In this document: positions 18,726-29,131 of the stretch, in pieces
How positions within the stretch are numbered: the first letter of the stretch is position 1
Layout: the number at the start of each line of letters is the position of its first letter
NCBI RefSeq assembly: GCF_000315625.1
Contig: NW_005434392.1
Span: 234-33,055, forward strand
Origin: Guillardia theta CCMP2712
Taxonomy: Eukaryota; Cryptophyceae; Pyrenomonadales; Geminigeraceae
Length of the DNA stretch: 32,822 bases
Direction: 5' to 3'
Made by a program: the position numbers and the translations under genes
The notes under the pieces: model-generated
Seen by the model: the letters and a program-made list of their open reading frames with translations, nothing else
Databases searched by the model: none
Told to the model about the DNA's origin: nothing

Positions 18726-18895
18726 CTTGTGGTTTTCTTGTGTTCTTGTGTTCTTATGTTCTTGTGTTCTTGTGTTCTTGTGTTCTTGTGTTCTTGTGTT
18801 CTTGTCTTCTTGTGTTCTTGTCTTCTTGTGTTCTTGTCTTCTTGTGTTCTTGTCTTCTTGTCTTCTTGTCTTCTTGTCTTCTCGTCTTCTTCCTG
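18726..18895 (+). repeat. 9-bp minisatellite (TTCTTGTGT / TTCTTGTCT)
   Basis: About 18 units of TTCTTGTGT, drifting to TTCTTGTCT toward the right. It lies about 135 bases upstream of the start of the minus-strand coiled-coil gene, so it may overlap that gene's promoter. Confidence 0.95.
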
Positions 18896-19826
18896 CCTTC
18901 ACTTCAGTCGTCTGGTGTACATTGCTTCCGAATCCCCAGAATAGATGATGATTTGAACCGGATCAAATCCTGCATAAATCGGTTCAAGTCTGTCACTCAT
19001 TTCAGTGACCGACCCCGGCCGGGCCCGATATAACGGGCTCGCCTCAGCAGGATGCCATTTTCTGGAATTGAAGGTACCCTACCCTATTCTTTTAGTATTC
19101 AAGAATCAGAAAATAACCCCTCCAACTGCTTGGGCCTCAACTACACCCTACCCCCTGTGTGGATGTACCAAAACAACCGGTAGGTCATGTCTCCAGAATG
19201 CAGGGGAACAATGGCTGCCCTGACTTGGGGAGGGGAAGGAGGAGATAGAGAAGGAGAAGAATATGGCGCGGGGACGACATGGGCAGAGGGAAGTATGAAG
19301 TGTAGATACGGAATGGTAGAGCGCTGAATGAGCAGAGAGATGAGAGATACATCATGTCTCGACGCGCGAGGGAAGGGACGGGCGAGACAAACTATCTTGT
19401 CTGCCAAGGAGTGAGGAGGGAATAGAAGCGCAGCAGCATTCACTGCGCCCTTGAGCATGCGTTTGAATTATCCTCTTGCTATGACATCACCAAATAGCAA
19501 CGTAAAGGAGCATGCTCCAAGAATGCCGAACAGTGAAAAACTAGAATTCATCATGCGGTTGAAATAGAAGGCGAAGGGAGGAGTTGAAAATGTCGATATG
19601 CAGTACAATGTGTGGGGTTTTATCACATCATGAAAACCATAGTTGTTTTACAAGAATATCAGACTTTCAGCATAAGTCACTTTCATGGCAAGGTTCCACG
19701 TATATGAAAAAAAGGTGCTCATTTTGAAACTCCGGAGCAGAACGCATGGCTGCAAACGGCATCTACTCGGTGATCTTGTGCCACTTGCAAAAGCTCAGTC
19801 TTACATCCATGTAGGGATGTGGTGGG
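18896..19826. other. Spacer with a dispersed repeat end
   Basis: No supportable gene. At 19011-19050 CCCCGGCCGGGCCCGATATA is followed by ACGGGCTCGCCTCAG, echoing the GGGCCC...CCGCCTCAG end shared by both repeat families at the left of the window. CTACCC motifs recur at 19077-19085 and 19140-19155. A minus-strand frame of about 100 codons at 19141-19458 shows no recognisable feature. Confidence 0.5.
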
Positions 19827-21135
19827 ATGCGGGGCCTCTGTCTCATCTTGCTGGTTCAGTGCTGCGCTGTAGAGATCATTGCCAATGGTGCGCTGACAAG
19901 CTCTTGGAGTCAGGCAGACGGTAGACATGACCTTGTCTTGTCGGCCTTGCCTGACTTGGCATGCGGAAAAGAGTCGAGGCGTCAAACTGCTATCAAAAAG
20001 CGCTCCCCGCTGATCGGGATGAGGCTGAGAGGAGGCTCGCAAGAAGACGAGAAGGATTACTATAAAGTTCTCGGTGTATCAAGGTAAACGCTGATCGATG
20101 AGCTGGAATGTTGCGTGCCGGCTGAAGTTGAGGACGCAGAGATTGCACGGCAGACGAGGTCCGAAAGGCTTACAGGTGCGATGCGACCAAGCTGACCTGG
20201 CGGTCCTGACCGGAACGTTGTGCAGAAAGCTTGCACTGAAGCTGCATCCGGACAAGAATCCAAACAACCGAGAGGAGGCTGAGAGAAAGTTCAAGCTTCT
20301 CAGTGAAGCTTACGATGTTCTCTCTGACCCCAACAAACGCAAAATGTACGACACGTACGGTGCCAGCGGCTTGAGGTATGCATGAATTGTCCCTCGATAC
20401 CTCACCCTGTCTCTCTTGAATTGGAATTTCCGAATGAGCTGAATCCCTTTCTATCAGTGGAGACGCGGAAGGCTTCGGAGACTTCAACTTCAGGTCTGCG
20501 GAGGACATCTTTGCTGAAGTATTTGGTTCAAGGTTTCGTACATCCTCATTTGAAGGCTCCAATCTAAAGCTTGACAGGAACCCCTTTGAAATCTTTGAAC
20601 AAGCTTTTGGTGGCAGCATGTTTGGTTCAAGGGGCAGGTTTTATCCCTTCTGGGTAACACGTTCTTTGTCATGAGATTCTGAGTGCAGAAATTCCGGAAG
20701 TGGAGGTTTTTTTGACGATTTCTTTGGTACATTGATCTTGTCTGGTGGGTTCAAGGAAATTGACAGTGTTTCTTCTCAGGAATGAGTGGTTTGTTTCTCA
20801 AGTCCTCCCCGTTCGACCCATGTGAGAAAACTTGCCTTAGGCATGGGGGGGGGCTCGTTCTCCTCCTTCACCTCTACATCATCGGGAGGGTTCGGAGGCG
20901 TCAGCATCTCCACGTCGACCGTGATAAGGAACGGCCAGAAAGTCACCAAGACAGTGAAGAAGTATGCTGACGGAAGGACGGAAGAAGAAGAGGTCCACGA
21001 GGGTCCTTCGGGAAGGTTTGACAGGGAGCGGTGCTGTTACTGGGAGGTTGAAACGTGCACAGCAGCAGAAGGATCAACCATTCCTCCAACTATCTGAGTG
21101 GTGAGCCTGGAGCGGCTGACCCTCCTGGTTCATGA
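19827..21135 (+). CDS. DnaJ (Hsp40) co-chaperone, DNAJB6-like, with signal peptide
   Basis: Seven exons: 19827-20083, 20140-20175, 20226-20375, 20458-20637, 20689-20726, 20841-21015 and 21063-21135. They total 909 nt, or 302 residues plus stop. The N-terminus [19 protein letters not shown] is a signal peptide, followed by a basic linker ending MRLRGG. The J domain is restored by splicing: [22 protein letters not shown], then [11 protein letters not shown] with the catalytic HPD, and [17 protein letters not shown]. Gly/Phe-rich [22 protein letters not shown] and GFFDDFFG follow, then a Ser-rich [15 protein letters not shown] and [17 protein letters not shown], the hallmark order of class B DnaJ like DNAJB6. 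J domains stimulate Hsp70 ATPase. The leader suggests ER or, in an alga with a complex plastid, possible plastid-route targeting. Intron 5 could instead end at 20779, and the last exon is the better of two options. Confidence 0.85.
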
Positions 21136-21489
21136 GTTTCGCTGCAGGGGGGCACCATAAGTCTCCTTCCAAGACCTCTCGTCACCATCGAGATGAAGAT
21201 TCGAACGAGTGATGCTCCCGTTTCCTCCGTATCTCCACATCGCAAGCTTCCCATCCCATGCCCTCCACCCTAATATTCTCTTCTCATCCTTTTGGATTCC
21301 CCCGCCCCTCTATCGTACTCCTCCCAGCATTATCTGTCCCCTGCTGTCCTCTGCTTTCCTCGTTAGCATTGTTACTGTGACGCATCATACCTTGCAGTGG
21401 GATACAAGACGAGGACCTCGAACTGCAGGAAGCTCTTCTTGACAGGTACAGCAAATTCAAAATGCTCAGCTAGTCCCCCTGCTGGTCTC
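21136..21489. other. Spacer after the DnaJ gene
   Basis: Pyrimidine-leaning, with no gene visible. An unplaced exon cannot be excluded. Confidence 0.35.
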
Positions 21490-22260
21490 CACAGCCAGTG
21501 GTCGTGTGCTTGACGTCCATTTCCAGTCTGAAATCGCGGACGCCGGGAGGTCAGCGAGTGCGGTAGGCCGTGCCGCGCCGCCCGGCGAGTGGCAGCGGAG
21601 AGTCACGGCACAGCTTGAGGTCGTGGCGGTGACCGCCGGGCTGGGCCCGTTTCAACTGAGTTTTGAGTTTCGGACGGCGTGACAGTAAAGGGCAGCTCGG
21701 CCTCGGACATTCAGTGTGCAGCGCCACACGGTCCGGCGAGTCAGTGGCACGGCGGCGGTGATCGGACAGTGCGGCACCGTCATGCGTCCGGCGGCGTCAC
21801 CAGTCACGGGCTGAGTCCGACCGTAGTAAAGTTAGTTTTGATACTGTAATACCTAGTATGGGTGCCACCCGGTGAACGTCGTGAGCCAAGAGCCTGCAGT
21901 GCCTGACGACCAGGGACCGCCGCCGGGCCGCCTCACGAGTCACGCCATTGAGCCTGCCAGCCCGGCGTCCGTCCGATCAGTGTGCCGCAGTGCTGGGCTT
22001 CCGAATCACTGAGCGGCGCCGGGCCGCGCCTGAGCGTCGGGAACACCGGTGACCCGGGGGGCCAGTGCTACGGTGCGCCGTCCCGGATCCGAGCCTGGAG
22101 TGACTGCCCGGCGGCGGCCGTGAACTTCGGAACTTCGAATATCCTAGCCTAGTAGTACCGAGTCACTGGCAGCCCGCCCCGGGCCCCGCGGCGGCCCGGT
22201 GCGGCCGGGCAGTAGTGCAGCCGCGTGCGGCGCCTGGCACGCCAAGCCTAGTAGCTCAAA
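21490..22260. other. GC-rich island crowded with GTGAC/GTCAC/GAGTCA words
   Basis: About 770 bases of high GC with no long ORF on either strand. Short words such as GAGTCAC, CAGTGGCA, GTGACAG, CACGAGTCACG and CCGGTGACCC recur every few tens of bases between GC-rich runs. Two AT-richer insertions read CTAGTATGG and CTAGCCTAGTAG. The style matches 27230-27720 and the first third of the 320-bp unit. It lies between the DnaJ gene and the next plus-strand gene. I cannot assign rRNA, tRNA or protein to it. Confidence 0.6.
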
Positions 22261-23264
22261 GTTAAGTTAAAATCAGTACGAGCCGCCAGTCGTTTTGTGA
22301 AGGGACGCGATTCGCGAGCGGTTCGGAACCTCGTGGCCTCTGTTACACCATGAGAAGCCCGCCTCGGAGTGTCTTCCTTGTCCCGAGTCCTCACGGCGCG
22401 CCTGTAAGCAATCCCCTCGGTATCATCCTCGAAAAAGGTCGTTTTCGATCACTTCCCAACGGATGGATGGCCTCATTGCTCCATGACATGCCGTGATTGG
22501 TGCATTTTACTACAGATCGTGGCGCCGTGCTGCTGACAGGCAGCACAAGGCTGCGTTCTGGGACAAGAGCAAGGCGCACCGTCTCAAAGTTTGAGCTCAA
22601 AGTTCAAACTTTGAGATGCCAAACTCCGACGGAACTTAAAGTGGAAACTATTAATGGGGGCGTACCCTCCTATCTCAACCTTCTCTCGAGTGGAGCACTA
22701 GGAAATCAGGGGGATCCTCGTAAGAAGCAGATCAGCAAACAGCAACTCGCCTCAGAGCATGGGTGTCAGCAGGTGACAGACGTGAGCAATTCGCACGGTT
22801 TGATTACGGTCGTGCAGAGATATTTATCCTAGGGACCGGTGCTGGGGAAGCATGGGGATAGAGGAGGGTAGGGTGTACCAGCGCCTGCTCGGAGTGGTTT
22901 ACTCCAAGGAGGTCCGGTCGCTGCATGCTTTACTTGATGACATGTGCTGACAAATCCTGAGATAATCTTATCTGTGGTGTGTTGATAATGTGTGGTTTCG
23001 CATGTTTTATGCACTGAGATGACCATGTATAATCCACTAATACATTTGTAGTAAACATGAACATGCTCATGGTGGGTGGTCTTGAAATGGAAGACAAATA
23101 TGAGGGTGGGTAATGAATTGAAGGTTTTAGGGTGGGTTGATCTCAAACAGAAGCATACTTCCTATGAAAAGGGGGGTACTATTAGGTAAAAAGAGGGGTA
23201 CATAGTTCAATGATGGGGTAAACCAACGTCTGTAGGATTTAAAGTAGGTATAATCGGGGTGGGG
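22261..23264. other. Intergenic, with a 12-bp inverted repeat
   Basis: No supportable gene. CTCAAAGTTTGA (22583-22594) and TCAAACTTTGAG (22604-22615) are perfect inverted arms with a 9-nt loop. From about 23095 on, GGGTGGG/GGGGTA-rich sequence leads to the TATA-like box of the next gene. Confidence 0.55.
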
Positions 23265-23272
23265 TATAAAAA
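23265..23272 (+). promoter_or_regulatory. TATA-like box for the downstream single-exon gene
   Basis: TATAAAAA in a G-rich context, 169 bases before the ATG at 23434. The distance would require a 5' leader of about 130 bases. Confidence 0.4.
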
Positions 23273-23433
23273 GGAGGGGTGGGGTACGACCGGGGAGGAT
23301 GGAGAGGGACAAAGGGGGGATCCATAAAAGTGACGAGTAGAAATAGAGGAAATACAGTAGGAAGAGGACACACCGAGCACGCGGAACGGAAGAGAGGAGG
23401 AGAAGACGAACGAGAACAAGACGAGCTATCGCA

Positions 23434-24069
23434 ATGTGTATGCCAGTGAACAAGGACATGTGCAGAAAGAGGGCGGCAGAGCATAGCCTTGAGGAGAGCT
23501 GCCCCAAGAAGGAACGGAGAGTTCGCTTCAACCAGGTCATGGCGGTCAGGAGGTACGCCGAAGAGCATGAGGAGGTTCAGGAGCATGCTCCAGCCAAGAA
23601 CGACGATACCTATGAAATCGCCAAGAACGAGGATGGCCCAGCACTGCTCTCCTTCGTCACCAGCTCTCTCATCACCGCCATGGCTTCCAAGAAGGTTGTG
23701 GACGGGGATGGCGTGCTAGCAGAAGTCAGGAGGTGCCTGCGGTCGCACAATGGAAGAGCAGAGAACGAGGAGGCAGCAAACAAGTTGATGGACGGAAGTT
23801 TGACGGAATGGATGGTGCTGAATGGAGTATACCTCAAGGTGCAGGGGATGATGGAGCAAGTGAAGGAGCGAGGATATGCTGGACTCCTGCCGTCCACGAT
23901 CAAGGTCACCCCAGCCTTCCTCCCTGCTCTGCAGTACATGCAGAAGCTGGTGCATGCTGCCGGGGTTCAGCTCATCACCCGGAGATCTCAGGGAGCCTCC
24001 AACTTCCATGTAAACAAGGTCGAAGCCCCGACTTGTAGTCTAGTGCACAGCCAACCATGCCAAGCATGA
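23434..24069 (+). CDS. Single-exon 211-aa protein with RVRF motif, unknown family
   Basis: ATG at 23434 (CAATGTGTATG) opens a 211-codon frame with strong codon bias and no intron. The N-terminal third is charged and contains KKERRVRFNQV, a sequence that fits the K/R-V-x-F docking motif for protein phosphatase 1. This is followed by AVRRYAEEHEE. Residues about 70-180 look helical (SFVTSSLITAM, EWMVLNGVYLKVQGMMEQVK, FLPALQYMQKLVHAAGVQ). There is no signal peptide or membrane segment, so it is probably cytosolic or nuclear. The phosphatase link is inference from a short motif only. AATAAA at 24093 follows the stop. Confidence 0.72.
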   Translation: MCMPVNKDMCRKRAAEHSLEESCPKKERRVRFNQVMAVRRYAEEHEEVQEHAPAKNDDTYEIAKNEDGPALLSFVTSSLITAMASKKVVDGDGVLAEVRRCLRSHNGRAENEEAANKLMDGSLTEWMVLNGVYLKVQGMMEQVKERGYAGLLPSTIKVTPAFLPALQYMQKLVHAAGVQLITRRSQGASNFHVNKVEAPTCSLVHSQPCQA

Positions 24070-24092
24070 GCTCATATTGTTTCAATGTGTTG

Positions 24093-24098
24093 AATAAA
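24093..24098 (+). terminator. Polyadenylation signal AATAAA
   Basis: AATAAA lies 24 bases past the stop of the single-exon gene, followed by a TGTACATGTAC stretch. Confidence 0.45.
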
Positions 24099-24213
24099 CT
24101 TGTACATGTACTTCACCTCTGCTTCCCGCTCGCCTCTCTATCCCCCCTCCTTCTCCTCCCCTCTCGTCATCCTTCTGTCCTTGTTTTTCCTCCGCACCCG
24201 TTCTCATGGCATC

Positions 24214-27171
24214 TTAGAACAGCGCCCAGTCAGGATGATCCTTCATCATCTGCTCAGTCGAGTGAATATCAGCAGCCAGGAACAGATCCTCCTCCTCCAC
24301 ATCCCTCCCCCTCCTGTCCCTCCTCCTCCTCCTCCTCCTCCTCCTCCTCCTTCCCCCCTGTCCCAGCTCTTCTCCTCCCCTGAGTTAACACGCCCGCTCT
24401 CCCTTCCCCTCTCCCTCTACTCACAGCGTTGAAGTCGCGGGTTCGCGAGCCCTCAATGTTCGCGTAATGCCAGCACATCTGGTTCAGCTATCAGCTCCTC
24501 CTCCATAACCCCATTCCAACCCCTTCTCTTGTCCTCCTTTCGTACCCCCCCCCCCCCCTTCCCGCTACCCAACCACCAATCCCCATCACCCACTACTCCT
24601 TCCCCTGCTTCTCTGCTTGCACTTCCCCCCGCCCGCCCTCCCCCAGCACACACACACGTCCCTCCCCCTTCCCTCTCCCTATCTCGATCGTCTTCTTCCC
24701 GCTCTCCCTTCTGCTTCCCACGTCCTCACCTCCGGCTGGCCGTCAACGTAGGGCAGCCTGCAAGGCGAAGGCTGTCAGAGCAGGAGGAGGAAGAAGAGGG
24801 GACGCGACCCTGTCGTGGACTGCGGGTAGACGACGACTCCTCCCGTCGCTCCCACCAGCTTATAGTCGCACTTGGTGAGGTCAAAGTTGTTCTCCTGGCT
24901 CAGGATCAGCTACTTGCTCCCTCCTTCCCCCTCTCCGGCCAGCTACGTTCATGCAGATCGGGTCCGGCATGCGGAGGTTCGTGTCTTTGACCACCTGGTG
25001 CTGCTGGTGAGCAGGCGAGCAGGGAATGAAAGGTGTGGACGGGGACATGGAGGGGCAGGGAACGAGAAGGAGGAGATGAAAGGAGGGGAGGAGAGGGAGC
25101 AGAGCAGAGCAGAGCAGAGCAGAGCAGAGGAGGGTAGAGAGACAGGAGAGCAAGAGGTCAAGACAGACTTTGTTGCAGGAGTCCATCAGCTTCTTGTTGG
25201 AGGAGTATCCGCTGCATGTCGTAATGTCTGCGACATGTTCATCCGACGAAGAGCAGGGGGAGAAGAATTCGAGGAAAGAGGACAAGATTGACCTTTGACG
25301 AACAGCCAAGTCTCGTTCATATGCCTCCATGCACTGCATGCCAAGTACATGAGGATGACTGTCTCGCTTTGTTCCCTTCCCTGCCTCTCCTTGTCCCTCT
25401 CCTCATACGTTCCCACCTCCCTTCCTCCCGACCATCTTCTTCTCCTCTCCTGCCTTTCTCTCCCGCCTCTCCCTTCCTCTCACCCGTTGTAGTAGACGTA
25501 TCCTCCTCGACTCGCGGTCTCGGCATAGTCATAGAATCTGCACAGCAGGCCCCACAGCCTCGGCCTGGAAGGGAAGGCACCAGATGAGGAGGGAAAAAGG
25601 AGAGGGCAAATCTCACGAGTTTTTCGGGATCTGTCAACACAGACAAGTCAGCCCGACTAGCTACATGACCCTCGTCTCCTCTACACCTGGAAGTCTGAGA
25701 AGAGAGTAGAGCGCTGCGGGTCGTTCTTGGAGTTGCAGGGCTGCGGGCAGGGACAACGGGCCCGGTCACTTCAACTGCCAACGTCGCATGCAACATGGTA
25801 CCGCATCGAACTGGCAGTTAGGCAAGATATCGTACACGTGCCTTCCATTCTATTGCCTCACATCAGTCAACGTCTGCTCCATCCCCCCCAACCCGTCGAA
25901 TACCTGCAAGCAAGGCAGCCCACCCTGACACAGAGGAGTCTCAGCGAAGGGGTTCGGAGTCACCTGACGGGAGGAGGCAACAGAGTCAGAAGAGGCAGGA
26001 GAGGCAGAGAAAGATATTGTTGTTATCACATCAACGACTGGGAGATCGTGAGCTGTAAACGCACACCTGCACGTCATCCAGCATTGTCAGTCATCCACAG
26101 GGCATGCGAGCTGCATGACAGTACAAGGATTGCGTCGAGTCCGGCGTCGCCTGCATGCCGAGCACGCGTCAGGACGTGTCGACATCATCGGTGCGACATG
26201 GTTAGCATACCATCGTCAGCGTTCCGATGTCATAGGACGTCAGGCAATTGACGCCCTTGTAGCACCTGCGGGATACGATGAGACAGAGGGGAGGAGGGCA
26301 GGAGGTCAGAGGAAGGGAGGCAAACGGGAGGAGGTCAGGGGAGGAGAGATAGAGCAGAGGGAGGAAGGAGGAGGGAGAGGGATCAATAGCCATGTGAAGG
26401 ATTCACCATCGTATTTCTGGTTTTCCTTGCTTCTGCCATACGTCCACTAGATATCTGCGAACTTCTTCATCTCCAAGATCCATAATCGCAATGCTCTACC
26501 TGTATTGATAGGGAAAAGGTCCTTGACAAGCATTGATGGTATCAACACTGGCTCTAGAAACATGTTATCGTCCTCCTCTTTCTGCTTTCCTCACTCACCG
26601 GATCTCGTTGAAAGTCAGGATGATTTCCCACGTTCCTCCCACGAAAGGGAGCTCCTCTGCTGAAGCTATGATGTCCTGCATGCTGTCTTTCATTTTGTTG
26701 CATAGACATGACCTCTCTGTCTTCACATCATCATGGTAATCATCATGGTAATCATCATGGTAATCATCATGGTAATCATCATGGTAATCATCATGGTAAT
26801 CATCATGGTAATCATCAACATCATCATCAACATCATCATCATCATCATCATCAACATCATCTCAATCATCGCCATCGTTTCCATCACAGTCGTTGTCTCC
26901 ATCTTTCTCATTTTGTCTGTATGCCATAGACCTGTGTGGTGGTAGCAGTTGAGCTGGAGCTTCCAGAGGCAGCGCTTGTGGTGGGGGCACTTGTTTGAGC
27001 AGTGACAGGCACCCAAAGAAAGAGAGAGGAGAAGAGGAGGGCGGAGAGAAGGATGGAAGACAAGGAAGAGGAGATGGAGGGGAGGAGGAGGCGACTGATC
27101 AGGATGGTAGCGGAAGAATCTTCAGCATGGCGCTGCGGCAGTCCTTTCAGTGGCTCCCCCGACCCTTGCAT
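24214..27171 (-). CDS. Cys-rich membrane or secreted protein of unknown family, 400 aa, 18 exons
   Basis: Minus-strand exons, 5' to 3': 27171-26932, 26714-26599, 26493-26407, 26265-26211, 26150-26099, 26052-26030, 25963-25924, 25810-25770, 25740-25687, 25630-25617, 25564-25484, 25333-25293, 25227-25169, 24994-24947, 24894-24809, 24757-24730, 24487-24425, 24288-24214. All 17 junctions are GT-AG and in phase; the sum is 1203 nt. The N-terminus has a hydrophobic stretch (about 29-55: LLLPSISSSLSSILLSALLF, SSLFLWVPVTA), then a Ser/Thr linker (TSAPTTSAASGSSSSTATTT). The rest is rich in Cys, Trp and Tyr: LPFVGGTWEIILTFNEIR, CYKGVNCLTSYDIGTLTM, RLWGLLCRFYDYAETASRGG, AWRHMNETWLFVKDITTC, DPICMN, CWHYANIEGSRTRDF, ending HPDWALF. 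One N-glycosylation sequon (NET) is present. I recognise no family; an extracellular or lumenal enzyme or receptor is likely. The hydrophobic part of exon 1 overlaps a pyrimidine tract and could be intronic. Confidence 0.68.
24321..24350 (+). repeat. (TCC)n microsatellite
   Basis: About ten trinucleotide units in the last intron of the minus-strand Cys-rich gene. Confidence 0.85.
25098..25128 (+). repeat. Pentanucleotide repeat (AGAGC)n
   Basis: About six AGAGC units within an intron of the minus-strand Cys-rich gene. Confidence 0.85.
26730..26872 (+). repeat. 12-bp minisatellite CATCATGGTAAT, then (ATC)n
   Basis: Seven perfect CATCATGGTAAT units (about 26729-26815), followed by ATCATCAAC and (ATC)n. 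The tract lies in the first intron of the minus-strand Cys-rich gene, immediately 5' of the second-exon acceptor. Confidence 0.93.
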
Positions 27172-27214
27172 TGTGATCGGCACTGCAAAATGTCAAATAT
27201 GTAACCGATTGTAA

Positions 27215-27725
27215 CAGTCCTTTCAGGGAATGGCTCGGAACTTTCAGCCAGTCACAGCGGCCTCACTGAGTCATCAGCGGCACGGCCCGGGAGGCCCCGG
27301 GGGCCGCCTGGAGTGACTCAGGCTACCGCACCGTAGCTACGCCGCCGCTGAGCGGCAGTGCAGCCGCGTGACACGACTTGAAACAAGGTTTGACAAGAGA
27401 GTTTTGTTAACCGTGACTTGGCCGGGCCGCGCCGGCCCGGACTCCGGACTCCGACAGAGGAGCGGCTTATCGGCCGGGTGACCGCCGACGGTGAGTGACG
27501 CGCCGGGCCCCAGCCTGATGGCCGGGCACCGTGTGACTTGCGGCGTCGCTGCCGGCGGCCCGGGGGGGCCGTGCCACCGTGACAGTGAGCTCACAGAGCC
27601 TCCCGGCGTCGGCACCTGGTCGGCACCGCCGGAACTGCCGGGCCGGGCGGCCCGGGCAGTCCGACCGGCCGTTTCGGACTAGCTCAGGTCAAACCGTTGA
27701 AGTGAACAGTCGGACGTCACAGCCT
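27215..27725. other. Second GC-rich island with GTGAC/GTCAC words
   Basis: High-GC sequence between two minus-strand genes, upstream of the Cys-rich gene and past the end of the amine oxidase gene. It repeatedly shows CAGTCACAG, CACTGAGTCATC, GAGTGACTCAGG, GCGTGACACG, CCGTGACTTGG, GGTGACCGCC, GAGTGACGCG, TGTGACTTG and CGTGACAGTGAGCTCACAG, separated by GGCC-rich runs. No long ORF with protein-like content is present. Confidence 0.6.
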
Positions 27726-27809
27726 TGAGCTGAGAACTCTGAATGTTTACATGTGACGAGCGAAGTAGATCGGAGGCTACAAGGCTGCTGAATACTATGA
27801 TAAGGATCT

Positions 27810-28794
27810 TCATAGCCTTGACTCTGCGGGGCAGGTGGGGGTCAGCTGGACTGAGTCGACAGGAAGAAGGCGCTTCTCACTCTGCTTCTGCGCATTGAGA
27901 CTGTCCATGGCCTCTTTGGCTGCTCGTTGACCCGTTTCCCTGTAAGCGATGAGACTAGAAGAGGGGGAGAGGAAGGGGAGGATGGGAAGGGAGGGAGAGG
28001 AGAGGGAGCAGGGAGAGCAGGAGGAGCAGGAGGAAGAGGACTATGTTACATGGCAGCCTGCAGGCAAGGATTTACTCCCGTCTGCGTCGCTTCTCCCGAG
28101 AAGAAGATGCGAGAGTCTGCGAGGAAGAACTCAGTGACAACGAGAAGGAGGGGGGAGACCACAGGGAGTAAGGAAGAGGAAGGAGGGAGGAGGGAGGAGG
28201 GAGGAGGGAGGAGGGAGGATGGAGGAGAGGAGGAGGGAGGAGCGAGGAGGGAGGGAGGAGGGAAGATGGAAACGAGGCTAGTAGGAAGGGAGATGTAGTG
28301 ACATCACCAATAGGAGAAGCGAGTGCCTCTCGTTTGCCGAGAGCGTCGGGGGAAGGAAAGGTGTAAGCCCCGCGAGCAAGCCGCTCCTGAGCCCAGTCCT
28401 GCTCGCTGCGTCAGAGAGGAAGGAGGGAGGGAGAAGATGAAGGGAGAGTGAGGGAGGAGCTGTTGTGGGCGGAAGAGAAAAGGACAGGACAGGACAGGAC
28501 AGGACAGGACAGAGCAGAATAGGATAGGACAGGAGATTCTTTCACCTTGACAAGGAATCCCGTGCACGCCCTCGTCGCCGGGTTGGGATCAGAAGAGGAG
28601 CCGAAGATGGCATCGAGCTGACAGGAAGAGTCATCCCCAGCTCACGTCCACCTCCCTCCCCAGCTGACCTGGAGCATCATCTTCCTTGCGATCTCCGCGT
28701 GCGGCAACTTAGCCAACCTGCTCGCGCGATCTCCCGAGACGAAACCAACCTGAGGGGAGGAGAAGGTGCAAGAGAAGCATGAAGAGGAAGAGAG

Positions 28795-28826
<32 letters not shown>

Positions 28827-28986
28827 GGGTCACAATCTTGAGGAGGCTCCATGAAGCATCACTATGTAATATTCCGGCATCTTGGCTCGCTTGAGAGCTT
28901 GAGCTGGCGGAGTCAACCAGAACTGAGATGAGAGTCATGTGAATGCGCAGAGAACAAAACGATCGTGAGGGGAAACGAGAAATGAG

Positions 28987-29058
<72 letters not shown>

Positions 29059-29060
29059 CC

Positions 29061-29131
<71 letters not shown>

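Noticed and set aside
21490-22260. Ribosomal RNA gene in the GC island
   Set aside because: I could not find universally conserved rRNA segments, and the TGAC-word texture is unlike rRNA. It remains unassigned.
25186-25416. Alternative reading CMEAYERDLAVRQ of the exon at 25293-25333
   Set aside because: The frame AWRHMNETWLFVK agrees in phase with both neighbouring exons, while the alternative breaks phase on both sides.
28304-28567. Minus-strand ORF with SCPVLSCPVLSC repeats
   Set aside because: It mixes a (GGACA)n intron with the wrong frame of the DWAQERLARGAYTF exon.
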